This document shows, in pieces, positions 8,648 through 16,633 of a stretch of 64,000 nucleotides of DNA; the stretch's first letter is position 1, and each line of letters begins with the position of its first letter. The notes under the pieces were generated by a model that had not been told where the DNA came from, ran no database searches, and saw only the letters and a list, made by a program, of their open reading frames with translations. Both the position numbers and the translations under genes were made by a program. Source of the stretch: Halorarum salinum (GTDB taxonomy: Archaea; Halobacteriota; Halobacteria; Halobacteriales; Haloferacaceae); the NCBI RefSeq assembly GCF_013402875.1, contig NZ_CP058579.1:2418001-2482000 (forward strand), written 5' to 3'.

Positions 8648-9685
8648 CTACCAGGTACCGTGGAACGTGTCGAACTCCAGGTCCTCTAGCGGCTCGTTGC
8701 CGACCGCGATCTCGTACTCGCCGGGCGTGAGCATCGGCTTGTGGAACCGCGGGCCGTCGTCGGTCGTGATGCGCGGACAGCCGGTGTTGACGAACGCGTC
8801 GAAGTCGAAGTTGCGGAGGCGGTCCGGGGTCACCTCGTCCATCGTGATGAGATGGGCGTTCTCGTTCTCCTCGACGATCCCCTCGGCCGTGTCGAACCGA
8901 CCCTGCCCGATCTTCGTACAGAGGATGACGCCGAACGTGTCGGCGTCCATCGCGCGGTGGACCGCGCCGTATCGCTGTTTCAGGAACTTCTCGGTGTCGG
9001 CGATCGTCACCACGTTGTTGACGGGGTCGGCGATGACGACGTTCTTCTCGGGGTGCTCCATCGCCAGGCCGAGCGGGTGGAACTTCCCGCCGCCGACGTA
9101 CAGCACCTGGTCGGCGTCGATGTCGGCGGAGGCGTAGTTGCAGCCGAGCACCTGCCCCTCGTGGGTGAGCCGATCGTCCCCGCGCCGGGTGTGGACCTCG
9201 AAGCCGCGCTCCTCCAGCCAGTCGTACATCTCCTCGAAGAGGTTCATGTGCTGGGCGGTCGTGACGAGGCCGACGTCGGGGTCGTCGTCGGGATCCGCGA
9301 GCTCCTCCAGCGAGTCCTCCATGATGGGGAACGGGTCGACGTTGGAGAACAGCGGGACGTAGATGATCTTGTCCGACTCCTTCATCGGCGAGTGGCCGAA
9401 GTGGACGAACACGTCACACCGGCGCATCAGGTAGGTGTCGAGGTCGCAGGCGCCGTAACAGGGCTGCCCGGAGATGAGGTAGCGGACGCCGTCGGTGAGT
9501 TCCCGGAGGTCGTCGGCGACGGCGGGCGCGCGCCGCTTCAGCCCCTCGGGGAACTGGAGGCCGACCTTCTCGGCGTCCCGCTCCTCGACCGCCTCGACGA
9601 TGCGGTCGAGTTCGTAGTCCCACTCGCGGTCGTGCTTGAGGGACATCCCGGTGTTCGTCAGGTCGCCCTCGCTTCGCTGGCTCAT
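8648..9685 (-). CDS. dph2: Diphthamide biosynthesis enzyme Dph2 (radical ACP transferase)
   Basis: A 345-residue archaeal Dph2. The enzyme uses a [4Fe-4S] cluster to cleave S-adenosylmethionine and attach 3-amino-3-carboxypropyl to a His of elongation factor 2, the first step of diphthamide synthesis. Three Cys in CYGACD, LGCNYAS and NTGCPRI correspond to the three cluster ligands of the family. VGLQFPEGLKRR near the N-terminus is also typical. A TATA-like box at 9712-9716 (27-31 bp upstream) supports the ATG at 9685. An alternative ATG at 9646 would drop the MSQRSEGDLTNTG head. Confidence 0.93.
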   Translation of the reverse strand: MSQRSEGDLTNTGMSLKHDREWDYELDRIVEAVEERDAEKVGLQFPEGLKRRAPAVADDLRELTDGVRYLISGQPCYGACDLDTYLMRRCDVFVHFGHSPMKESDKIIYVPLFSNVDPFPIMEDSLEELADPDDDPDVGLVTTAQHMNLFEEMYDWLEERGFEVHTRRGDDRLTHEGQVLGCNYASADIDADQVLYVGGGKFHPLGLAMEHPEKNVVIADPVNNVVTIADTEKFLKQRYGAVHRAMDADTFGVILCTKIGQGRFDTAEGIVEENENAHLITMDEVTPDRLRNFDFDAFVNTGCPRITTDDGPRFHKPMLTPGEYEIAVGNEPLEDLEFDTFHGTW

Positions 9686-9820
9686 TACGCCGGCGTAACG
9701 ACCGTAGGCGGTTAAACGACCCGCTCCGCGCGGGCGCCCGTGGGCCGGTGGCACGCCCGTCGTCGGTCGGCGCCCGAAACGGGTCGACGGGCCACCCGTT
9801 CACACGCCCCCGACAACTCC

Positions 9821-9826
9821 TTAATT
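9821..9826 (+). promoter_or_regulatory. TATA-like box of phzF-family gene
   Basis: TTAATT centred about 25 bp before the GTG at 9848, with no ribosome binding site between. It decides the choice of GTG 9848 over earlier in-frame starts, implying a leaderless mRNA. Confidence 0.6.
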
Positions 9827-9847
9827 CGGGCGTTCGTCCGCCAGGTC

Positions 9848-10756
9848 GTGCCCGACAACCCCTTCCACGTAGTCGACGTGTTCGCCCGGGAGCAGTACGC
9901 CGGCAACCAGCTCGCCGTCTTCCACGACGCGGCGGGGCTCGACGACCCGACGATGCAGGCGCTCACACGCGAGACGAACTTCTCCGAGTGCACGTTCCTC
10001 GTCGGCGAGTCCGACGGGGGCCACGACGTCCGCATCTTCGACCCCGCCGAGGAGCTCCCGTTCGCGGGCCACCCGACGCTCGGCACCGCGTACGTGCTCC
10101 GGGAGTTCGTCCGCGAGGACCGGCCGGACGAGCTGACGCTGAACCTCGGCGTCGGCCCCATCGACGTGTGGGTCGAGCGCGACGAACGCGGGAGCCGAGG
10201 GAACGCGGGCGGGGCGTCCCCGCCCGCGGAGACGTACTGGATGCGTCAGATCGAACCGACCTTCGGGGAGCGTCCGCCCCGCGACCTCGTCGCCCGGATG
10301 GTCGGCCTCGACGAGGGCGACCTCGACGACTACCCGGTACAGGCCGTCTCGACCGGCCTCCCGACGCTCGTCGTCCCGGTGGACTCGCTCGACGCGGTGA
10401 AGCGGGCCGAGACCACGCGGCCCGCCTACGGGGAGTTCATCGACGGGTACGGCGGCCACAACGTGCTCGTCTTCTCGGAGGAGACGGAGGCCGACGGCGA
10501 CCTGCACGTCCGGGTGCTCGCCGACTGGGCCGGGGTCCCGGAGGACCCCGCGACGGGGTCGTCGAACGGCTGCCTCGCGGCGTGGCTCGTCGAGCACCGC
10601 TACTTCGACGACCCCGAGGTCGACGTCACCGTCGAACAGGGGTACGAGGTCGGCCGCCCGTCCGCGCTCCGCCTGCGGGCGTGGGCCGGGGACGACGGGA
10701 TCGCGGTCGAGGTCGGCGGTCGGGCGTTCCCGGTCGCCGAGGGTCGGCTGCTCTAG
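9848..10756 (+). CDS. PhzF family isomerase
   Basis: A 302-residue PhzF/diaminopimelate-epimerase-fold protein. FHVVDVFAREQYAGNQLAVF opens the first half. TNFSECTFLV carries the Glu equivalent to the catalytic base of PhzF. PAEELPFAGHPTLGTAYVL and VPEDPATGSSNGCLAAWL are the two mirrored anion-binding loops. PhzF itself isomerises an intermediate of phenazine synthesis; most homologues, including this isolated one, have unknown substrates. Its stop codon shares the CTAG at 10753-10756 with the stop of the convergent antiporter gene. Confidence 0.9.
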   Translation: MPDNPFHVVDVFAREQYAGNQLAVFHDAAGLDDPTMQALTRETNFSECTFLVGESDGGHDVRIFDPAEELPFAGHPTLGTAYVLREFVREDRPDELTLNLGVGPIDVWVERDERGSRGNAGGASPPAETYWMRQIEPTFGERPPRDLVARMVGLDEGDLDDYPVQAVSTGLPTLVVPVDSLDAVKRAETTRPAYGEFIDGYGGHNVLVFSEETEADGDLHVRVLADWAGVPEDPATGSSNGCLAAWLVEHRYFDDPEVDVTVEQGYEVGRPSALRLRAWAGDDGIAVEVGGRAFPVAEGRLL

Positions 10757-11763
10757 ACGCCCGGGACGAACGCGGTGACGCCCAGCGCCTCGAGGGCCAT
10801 CCAGACGACGAACGCCCCGTACAGGCCAAAGAGCGGGAGCGCCTCCCGAGCCGTGAGCTCGAGGTCGGTGCGCGTCGCCAGCAGGAACCCCAGCGTCGCG
10901 ACCGTGAGAAAGCCCATCATCGGCACGGCCGTCCCGAAGTCGATCTCGGTCGGGCCGGCGAGGAGAACGGCCGCCGGCACCGCGACGAGCAGGTCGAACG
11001 TGTTGCTCCCGAGCACGTTCGCGAGGCTGGTCGGCCCCCGGCCCGACTCGGCCGCCCGGACGGACACCGCCGCGTCGGGGAGGCTCGTCCCCGCGGCGAC
11101 GACGGTCACCCCCCAGACGGTCGAGGGGACGCCGAGGACGGCCTCCAGGTCCAGCGCGGCGCGGAGCAGCGCCTCGACGCCGAGCAGGATGACCGCGAGC
11201 GAGGCGAGAAGCAGCAGCCACTGCCGGCGGACGCGCACGTCGTCGACGCCGGGGGCGTCGTAGTCCGAGACGTCCTGGAACTGGATGAAGACGTAGACGC
11301 CGTACATCGCGACGGGAACCAGCGCGAGCGGCCGCGTGATCGTTGCGACGAGCCCGTCCGTCCCGGCGGGGTAGTAGATGACGCCGAACGAGAACGTCAA
11401 CAGGAGGACGGCGACCGCGAGCATGTAGAACTGCGCCTCCTTGTACACCACGTCGCGGTCCGCGCGGAGCCCCTCGCCGCGGAGCGCGCTCCAGCCGGGG
11501 ATGACGAGGACGTTGAAGACGGCAGAGCCGACGATGGCGCCGACCCCGAGGTCGAAGTCGCCGTGGAGCAACACGGCGACGACGGAACTCGAAAGCTCGG
11601 GGAACGACGACCCGACGGCGGCGATCACCGCGCCCTGTACGACCGGCGGGAAGCCGTAGTGGGCCCCGAGCCGCTTGCTCGCGGACTCCAGACGCCCTCC
11701 GGCGGCCCAGACGGCGGCCGAGCCGGCGAGCGCGAGCACGACCGCGACGGCGAGGGAGGCCAT
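10753..11763 (-). CDS. Na+/Ca2+-exchanger superfamily antiporter
   Basis: A 336-residue membrane protein of the cation:proton/Ca2+ antiporter superfamily with two inverted halves. The alpha repeats are visible as AAVGSSFPELSSSVVAVL (residues about 49-66) and VAAGTSLPDAAVSVRAAE in the second half, followed by GSNTFDLLVAVP. These carry the acidic and Ser/Thr ion ligands of the family. About ten hydrophobic segments are seen. The ion specificity (Na+/Ca2+ or H+/Ca2+) cannot be read. ATG 11763 is chosen because longer in-frame starts run through repeat element A. Confidence 0.87.
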   Translation of the reverse strand: MASLAVAVVLALAGSAAVWAAGGRLESASKRLGAHYGFPPVVQGAVIAAVGSSFPELSSSVVAVLLHGDFDLGVGAIVGSAVFNVLVIPGWSALRGEGLRADRDVVYKEAQFYMLAVAVLLLTFSFGVIYYPAGTDGLVATITRPLALVPVAMYGVYVFIQFQDVSDYDAPGVDDVRVRRQWLLLLASLAVILLGVEALLRAALDLEAVLGVPSTVWGVTVVAAGTSLPDAAVSVRAAESGRGPTSLANVLGSNTFDLLVAVPAAVLLAGPTEIDFGTAVPMMGFLTVATLGFLLATRTDLELTAREALPLFGLYGAFVVWMALEALGVTAFVPGV

Positions 11764-11854
11764 ACCGGAGGCGCGAGCCCGTACGGTGTAAATCCGGTCG
11801 ATTTCGACCGAGTCTCCAAGGACGCGGGAAGACCGACCCGTCCACGGAAGCACT

Positions 11855-12004
11855 GGCTCACCCACCGCGAGGGTGGGAGGCGGGGCGAAGCCCCGCCGAC
11901 CGAGCGAGCGGCGTTTTGGCATGAACGGGTTTTGCGGGGGCATGTCCTCGCGCGTCGGCTCCGCCGACGCGCTGCGGCCAGACCCCCGCAAAAGAGGTTC
12001 GTGG
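11855..12004 (-). repeat. Intergenic palindromic element A, copy 1
   Basis: Reading the + strand: hairpin 11860-11876 (CCCACC...GGTGGG), hairpin 11881-11895 (CGGGGCGAAGCCCCG), then the 11-bp arms TTTTGCGGGGG (11930-11940) and CCCCCGCAAAA (11983-11993) around a 42-bp core, 11941-11982. The core contains a 10-bp stem (GCGCGTCGGC/GCCGACGCGC) with loop TCC. The element abuts the stop codon of the RAD55-like gene, so it is the 3' end of that transcript and may act in termination or 3' processing. Copy 2 at 14364-14616 has the core in the opposite orientation. No transposase is present. Confidence 0.75.
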
Positions 12005-12688
12005 CTAGGCGATGTCCCGGCTCGTGTCGATGGTGACCGTCTCCTCCAGCTTCAGCTTGATCGTCTCGTCGAGCGCGCGCCCGCCGCGGAACTTCGGGAC
12101 CGCGAGGTGGTTCACCACGTCGGTCCCGCGCACGGTCGTCCGGAGGTCCCAGACCACGTCGGCGACGTGACGGGTCATCGTCCGGTTCTCCGGCTCCGTC
12201 CCGCCTTTCATGCAGTGGAGGAACGCCACGCTTCCGGTGTTCACCATCGTCGTCTGGAGTTCGGTGAGGAACCGCCGGAACCGGCCGCTGTCCATCCGTT
12301 CGAGCGGGTCGAGCACGTCGACGATCAGGTTGGCGCCCTCCGGGAGCGTGCCGACGAGCCGGTTGACGGCGTCGAGGGGCGCGTCCCCGCCAACGTCCCG
12401 GACCGTCGGGTTCCCGACCCGGCCGCGGGCCGAGTCGAACGCGTCCATCACGGCGCTCTCGGAGCGGACCGTCGAGAGGTAGAGGGTCCCGCGAGCGGCC
12501 GTCAACTCGTAGAGGAGCAGTTCGGACTGGCTCGCCGGGTCGGCCTCGAACTGGACGACGCTCCCGCGGGGGATGCCCCCGTCGAGGTGGCGGTCGAGCA
12601 CGTTCACCCCGGTCGGGAGCCTGTCCGTCATGCTCGGGGGAACCGAGGGGAGACGGATAACGCTTTCCTCGTCGCTCTCAACGCTCAT
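12005..12688 (-). CDS. RAD55-like ATPase-fold protein with degenerate Walker A
   Basis: A 227-residue RecA/KaiC-fold protein. TGVNVLDRHLDGGIPRGSVV (residues 26-45) is the typical RAD55/KaiC lead-in to a P-loop, but the loop itself reads FEADPASQSELLL, without GKT/S, so ATP hydrolysis is unlikely. The second half keeps the strand ANLIVDVLDPLERM where Walker B would lie, and VVWDLRTTVRGTDVVNHLAVPKFRG as in haloarchaeal RAD55-like proteins. Its ATG overlaps the TGA of the MinD-like gene (ATGA), so the two are translationally coupled. The pair probably functions together; its role is unknown. Confidence 0.72.
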   Translation of the reverse strand: MSVESDEESVIRLPSVPPSMTDRLPTGVNVLDRHLDGGIPRGSVVQFEADPASQSELLLYELTAARGTLYLSTVRSESAVMDAFDSARGRVGNPTVRDVGGDAPLDAVNRLVGTLPEGANLIVDVLDPLERMDSGRFRRFLTELQTTMVNTGSVAFLHCMKGGTEPENRTMTRHVADVVWDLRTTVRGTDVVNHLAVPKFRGGRALDETIKLKLEETVTIDTSRDIA

Positions 12689-13296
12689 AATTTCGACCCC
12701 TCGACGAGCGCCCCCGCGGCGGTCCCGTACGCCGCGCGAACCCGCCGGTCCGAGAGGACGTCCCGGCCGACCGGTGGAACCCGCGCCAGCACCGGGCAGC
12801 CGAGGAACTCGGGGACGCCCGGCGGAACGACCGTGGCGCGCGTGACCACCGCGCCGGCGACGAGGGTGTCGAGTTCGCGGGCCATCGCGGCGGCCTTCGC
12901 CGCGTCGCGAAGTGCCGGCGCGCACGGCGTGACGGCGAGCAGTGCGGCGTCGGCGACGCGGAGCGGCGCGGCCGCGTCGGGACCGGCCCCCGCCGGACAG
13001 TCGGCCAGGACGAGGGGGTCGGCGACGTGGAGCCGCCGGAGCACCGCACCGACGTCGCGCTCCCGGGGGTTCGACGGCGCGGGGAGCACGCGGGTCCCGT
13101 CCGAATCGGGCGCGCTCTCGACGGCCTCCCCCGCGTCGTTCCCGGGCCACGGGCGCGGGACGCCCGCGAGCGCGTGGAGGTCCGGGAGGTCCCAGTCGGC
13201 GTCGACGGCGACGGTGGGCCGGTCGAGCGCCCGGGCCAGCCCCAGCGTCGTCGTCGTCTTCCCGGAACCGCCCTTCCCGCCGGTCACTGCGAGCAT
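12685..13296 (-). CDS. ParA/MinD-like P-loop ATPase
   Basis: A 203-residue deviant-Walker ATPase. MLAVTGGKGGSGKTTTTLGL contains the KGGxGKTT loop at residues 8-15. VAVDADWDLPDLH gives the switch I Asp, and PLVLADCPAG the Walker B-like strand. It is shorter than typical MinD (about 250-270 residues) and has no clear amphipathic C-terminal membrane helix. It lies between a glycosyltransferase gene (13-bp overlap at its start) and the RAD55-like gene (ATGA overlap at its end). Positioning of a complex or regulation of the downstream protein are plausible. Confidence 0.82.
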   Translation of the reverse strand: MLAVTGGKGGSGKTTTTLGLARALDRPTVAVDADWDLPDLHALAGVPRPWPGNDAGEAVESAPDSDGTRVLPAPSNPRERDVGAVLRRLHVADPLVLADCPAGAGPDAAAPLRVADAALLAVTPCAPALRDAAKAAAMARELDTLVAGAVVTRATVVPPGVPEFLGCPVLARVPPVGRDVLSDRRVRAAYGTAAGALVEGSKL

Positions 13297-14288
13297 GGGC
13301 CCTCTGGCAGCGCCTTCGGATTTGAACGTTCGCCCCGTCGGCCACCGCCTACTCGTCCGTGCGTCCCTCCGCCGTCAGCACCTCCACGTCGAACTTCGAC
13401 CGCCAGCGGTAGCGCCGCCCGCCCCAGACTGAACGTCCGGCGCGCGAGGCCGTACGCGAGCGCGGGCGCCTGCAGGAGCATCGCCGGATACGCGAGCGCC
13501 GCGGTCCACCTGCGTACCCCGAACGCGGCGTACACCCCCGAGACGAGGAGCGTCGAGAGCGCGAGGCCGCCCCACGGGAACAGGAGCATCGCCACCCCCG
13601 TCAGGGTCGCCAGCAGGCCCATCGCGACCGTATCCCGGGGTTCGTGCCGATAGACGATCTGGCAGAACCGGGCGTGTCGCTCCAGCGTCTCGCGGACGGT
13701 TCCCCCGACCTCGACGCGGCGGGCACGACGAAGCGGGGTGACGTCGAGGTGCTCGGAGAGCAGGCCGTCGTCGCTGACCGTCCGCCGGAGATCGCGGAGG
13801 AACGCCCGCTCGTCGAGGTCGTCGCGCTCGAACAGCACCCCGCCGGCCCAGGCCTTTCCGCTGCCGTAGGCGCCGAGCGTGCCGCCGATCGCGTAGATCG
13901 GCTCCAGCAGGACCGACAGCGGGTCGCGCCCGACGAAGAAGGGAACCTCCGAGACGGGTCCGTGCGTCTCGTAGTCCGCGTGGAGCCGTGCGAGCCAGTC
14001 CGGCGGGTGGCGGAAGTCGTCGTCGGTCCAGACCAGCCGGTCGCACTCGGCCGCTTCCATCCCGGCGGCGACGGCGTTGGCCTTCCCGGAGCAGCCGTCC
14101 GGCTCGCCTGCGAACACGAGTTCGACCCCCTCGGAGAGCTCCCCCGCCCGCTCCGCGACCGGGTCGGACTCGTCGTCACAGACGACCAGCAACTCGTCGT
14201 TCGGGCCGAGCTGGTCGGCCACCTCGTCGCACGCGTCGGTCCACCGTATCGTCGGGAGGACGACGCTCGTAGGGGGAGGGCCGTTCAT
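13284..14288 (-). CDS. Family 2 glycosyltransferase, membrane-anchored
   Basis: A 334-residue GT-A enzyme. SVVLPTIRWTDACDEVAD starts the nucleotide-sugar domain; CDDESDPVAE and WTDDDFRHPPDWL provide acidic metal/substrate motifs of ceramide-glucosyltransferase-like GT2 members. Residues about 215-300 hold three hydrophobic segments (GLLATLTGVAMLLFPWGGL and following). The last 40 residues are Arg/Gly-rich and look poorly constrained. The sugar donor and acceptor are not readable. It is the first gene of a coupled three-gene group with the MinD-like and RAD55-like genes. Confidence 0.83.
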   Translation of the reverse strand: MNGPPPTSVVLPTIRWTDACDEVADQLGPNDELLVVCDDESDPVAERAGELSEGVELVFAGEPDGCSGKANAVAAGMEAAECDRLVWTDDDFRHPPDWLARLHADYETHGPVSEVPFFVGRDPLSVLLEPIYAIGGTLGAYGSGKAWAGGVLFERDDLDERAFLRDLRRTVSDDGLLSEHLDVTPLRRARRVEVGGTVRETLERHARFCQIVYRHEPRDTVAMGLLATLTGVAMLLFPWGGLALSTLLVSGVYAAFGVRRWTAALAYPAMLLQAPALAYGLARRTFSLGRAALPLAVEVRRGGADGGGTHGRVGGGRRGERSNPKALPEGPCSQ

Positions 14289-14363
14289 GGCCGAGGTTTC
14301 GAAGGAAGAAACGTAAACGGTCCGGGATCCACGCGGTACGGCAGCGGCGGTGCGGAAGACGCT

Positions 14364-14616
14364 AGCTCACTCACCGGGAGGGAGGCGGGGCGAAGCCTCG
14401 CCGACCGAGTCGAGCGGCGTTTGGCACTGACGAGCAAAGCTCGTATTGCGGCCAGAAACCGACGGGTTCTGGCAACAAGACGGGAAATCGAAGATCTCCC
14501 GTCAGCAGTGGGATTTCTCCGGAATCCCACAGCATGAACGGGTTCTGCGGGGGTCCGGCCGTAGCGCGTCGGCGGAGCCGACGCGCGAGGACGCGCCCCC
14601 GCAAAAGGGGTTCGTT
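14364..14616 (-). repeat. Intergenic palindromic element A, copy 2, with hairpin block
   Basis: The left flank (14365-14426) and the arm-plus-tail (14533-14616) match copy 1. Between them lies an extra block of about 106 bp (14427-14532) made of four hairpins: GAGCAAAGCTC, CCAGAA...TTCTGG, GACGGGA...TCCCGTC and GTGGGATT...AATCCCAC. The 42-bp core, 14554-14595, is the reverse complement of the copy 1 core at 38 of 42 positions, although the flanking arms keep their orientation. The element ends at the stop codon of the YlbF gene. It fills most of the 328-bp gap; the remaining 75 bp (14289-14363) hold only the glycosyltransferase promoter region. Confidence 0.75.
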
Positions 14617-15018
14617 CTAATCCTGACAGCAGCCGCCGGCCTCGCCGCCGAAGTCGACCGCGAGCGGCCCGGAGATCGCCTCGTTCAGGTCCTCGAGCCG
14701 GTCCTGGAGCGCGTCCTGCGCCTCGACGTACTCGGCCATCACCGGCAGCGAGTGGAGGTCCGCCTGCGCCTCCTGTACCTTCCGGAGGCTCTCCTCGTCG
14801 GCGTTCCCCATCTGCCGCGCGAACGCGAACTCCTGGCGGAGCCCCTCGAACTCGGAGATGCGCTCCTGGGCCTCCTCGTCGGCCTCGACCGCCGCCTTCG
14901 CCTCGGCGAACCGGCGGTAGACGGGCAGTTCCGCGATGGCGTCCCCGAGTTCGCCGGCGAGCGCGTCCACGTCCGGTCCCGCCGCGGCGTCCGACTCGGC
15001 TTCCGTCTCGATGCTCAT
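14617..15018 (-). CDS. YlbF/YmcA-family protein
   Basis: A 133-residue, mostly helical acidic protein of the YlbF family. Residues about 15-115 form the helical domain (LPVYRRFAEAKAAVEADEEAQ, then FAFARQMGNADEESLRKVQEA). The tail ends in GGEAGGCCQD. In Bacillus, YlbF and YmcA work with YaaT in RNA-processing and developmental regulation; the archaeal role is unknown. The paired Cys in the tail could bind a metal, which would parallel the Fe-S binding of the bacterial complex, but this is inference. Confidence 0.75.
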   Translation of the reverse strand: MSIETEAESDAAAGPDVDALAGELGDAIAELPVYRRFAEAKAAVEADEEAQERISEFEGLRQEFAFARQMGNADEESLRKVQEAQADLHSLPVMAEYVEAQDALQDRLEDLNEAISGPLAVDFGGEAGGCCQD

Positions 15019-15116
15019 GGCTCACGGTTGGGAACGGTGCCGTTTAAGCGCCGCGACTGTGACCGTCCCGGCGGGCCCACCCGACGCGACGAGCGGATCC
15101 GACGCCCTCCGACCGG

Positions 15117-15377
15117 TCAGACGAGCAGGGCGTACGCCGCGGCGGCGAGCGCCACCATCGCCGCGAGCAGGGCCCAGTTCCTGACCGTGTCGTACGGACC
15201 GTACGGCCCGCCCTTGCGGGTGAACAGGTACGCGAAGTAGACCCCCAGCGGCGCGGCTTCGAGCCAGAACGGGACGGAGACGTCCGCGAGCAGTTCGAGC
15301 GCCAGCGTCAGGCCGACCGCGCCGCCCGCTGCGACGCCGGCGACCAGGAGGTCCTCGCGAACGGAGTCGAGGTCCAT
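15117..15377 (-). CDS. Small haloarchaeal membrane protein
   Basis: An 86-residue protein with three predicted hydrophobic segments: residues about 11-29 (LVAGVAAGGAVGLTLALEL), 36-50 and 67-86. A charged loop, TRKGGPYGPYDTVRN, lies before the last segment. No motif points to a function. It lies 21 bp downstream of the FKBP gene's stop in map order but is transcribed towards YlbF; spacing suggests its own promoter. Confidence 0.65.
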   Translation of the reverse strand: MDLDSVREDLLVAGVAAGGAVGLTLALELLADVSVPFWLEAAPLGVYFAYLFTRKGGPYGPYDTVRNWALLAAMVALAAAAYALLV

Positions 15378-15398
15378 ACGCGGATCGGGGGGACGGGG

Positions 15399-16421
15399 TT
15401 ACTCCTCGTCGCCTTCCAGCTCCTCGACGAGTTCGTCGGCGTCGACGTCGACGTCGTCGAGGTCGACGTCGTCGAGGGCCTCCTCGACGTCCTCGCCGCC
15501 CATGTCGCCCATTCCACCCATCATGCCGCCCATGCCGCCCATCATGCCGCCGGAGCCGTCGATGACCTCCTCGACGACGACGCGGTCGAGGCCGAGTCGG
15601 CCCATGATGTCCTGGGCGATCTGCTGTTTCGAGAACATCCACTGCTGGTTCATCTGCATCATCGGGGTCGCCTCGATGTACAGCGTGTCCCGTTCGACCT
15701 CGCGGAGCTCCGTCTCCTTCTCGACCTCGCCGGTCTCCTCGTCCTCGTGGGCCTCCATCGTGACCTCCTCCTCGACGGTCTCGGTCTCGATGCGGACCTC
15801 CGGCGTCTCCTGGAGGTACATCCCGATGAGGCTGGCCGCCTGCTCCTCGCGGTCCTCGACGATCTCGAGGATCTCGTACTCGTATTCGAGGTCGTCGCCC
15901 GCGAGCGGGTGGTTGAAGTCGACGCGCGCGCGGCCGCCGATGACCGTCTCGAGGTAGCCCTGTTCGCCGTCGACGGTTACCTGGGCGCCGGGGTAGCGGT
16001 CGTCCTCGGGGATCTTCTCGACGCTGACCGTGCGCACGTCCTCCGGGTCGAACTCGCCGAACGCCTCGTCGGCGGGCACGGTCACGGTGTTGGAGTCGCC
16101 GACTTCCCTGCCGATCAGGTCCTCGTCGACGCTCGCGAACACGTGGCCCTCGCCGACGACGACGGTGCGCGGGGAGAAGTCGTACTCGTCGTCGTCGATG
16201 CCGGCCTCCTCGGCGACGTCCCGTCGCGTCGTGTCGACGACCTGTCCCTCGTCCCCGTCCTCTGCGGTGACGGTCCGGACGGTGTACTCGAGCGTGACGA
16301 AGTCGTTCTTCGCAATCCCACCCTCCTCGGCGGCCTCGTCGTCGGCCTCCGCGGACGCTTCATCTTCCGTCGGGTCGGCGTCGGCGGATTCGGCCGCGTC
16401 GGCCTGCTCGTCTTCGCTCAT
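15399..16421 (-). CDS. SlyD-type FKBP peptidyl-prolyl isomerase
   Basis: A 340-residue protein. Residues 1-35 are an acidic low-complexity lead. Residues about 36-200 form an FKBP with inserted flap (FVTLEYTVRTVTAEDGDEG, FASVDEDLIGREVGDS, AFGEFDPEDVRTV, VDFNHPLAGDDLEYEYEIL), the SlyD arrangement. A helical/acidic region follows. Near residue 300 there is a Met/Gly-rich tract (GGMMGGMGGMMGGMGDMGG) and an Asp-rich tail. SlyD proteins act as proline isomerases and chaperones; the Met-rich tract replaces the His/Cys metal tail of bacterial SlyD. A TATA-like box at 16446-16450 supports ATG 16421. Confidence 0.9.
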   Translation of the reverse strand: MSEDEQADAAESADADPTEDEASAEADDEAAEEGGIAKNDFVTLEYTVRTVTAEDGDEGQVVDTTRRDVAEEAGIDDDEYDFSPRTVVVGEGHVFASVDEDLIGREVGDSNTVTVPADEAFGEFDPEDVRTVSVEKIPEDDRYPGAQVTVDGEQGYLETVIGGRARVDFNHPLAGDDLEYEYEILEIVEDREEQAASLIGMYLQETPEVRIETETVEEEVTMEAHEDEETGEVEKETELREVERDTLYIEATPMMQMNQQWMFSKQQIAQDIMGRLGLDRVVVEEVIDGSGGMMGGMGGMMGGMGDMGGEDVEEALDDVDLDDVDVDADELVEELEGDEE

Positions 16422-16633
16422 GTCCCCACCGTCGCCCGTCCGCTTCTTAACAGTCACGTTTCGTTCGGGGCCGGTGATTCCGGTCGCCGCGGACGAACCG
16501 GACGTGAAGTCGATTCGTCCGACGTTCCGCCCGACCAGCCGCGATCGCGACCGCGCGGACGGACGTTGGGGGTCGTCCTCGGTTCGGACGCCCGACGGCC
16601 ACGCTTTTCCCCGGACCGGCCGATTCACCGGGC

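Noticed and set aside
11855-14616. Element A as an insertion sequence
   Set aside because: No transposase frame, no target duplication seen and each copy is too short; treated as a non-coding repeat.
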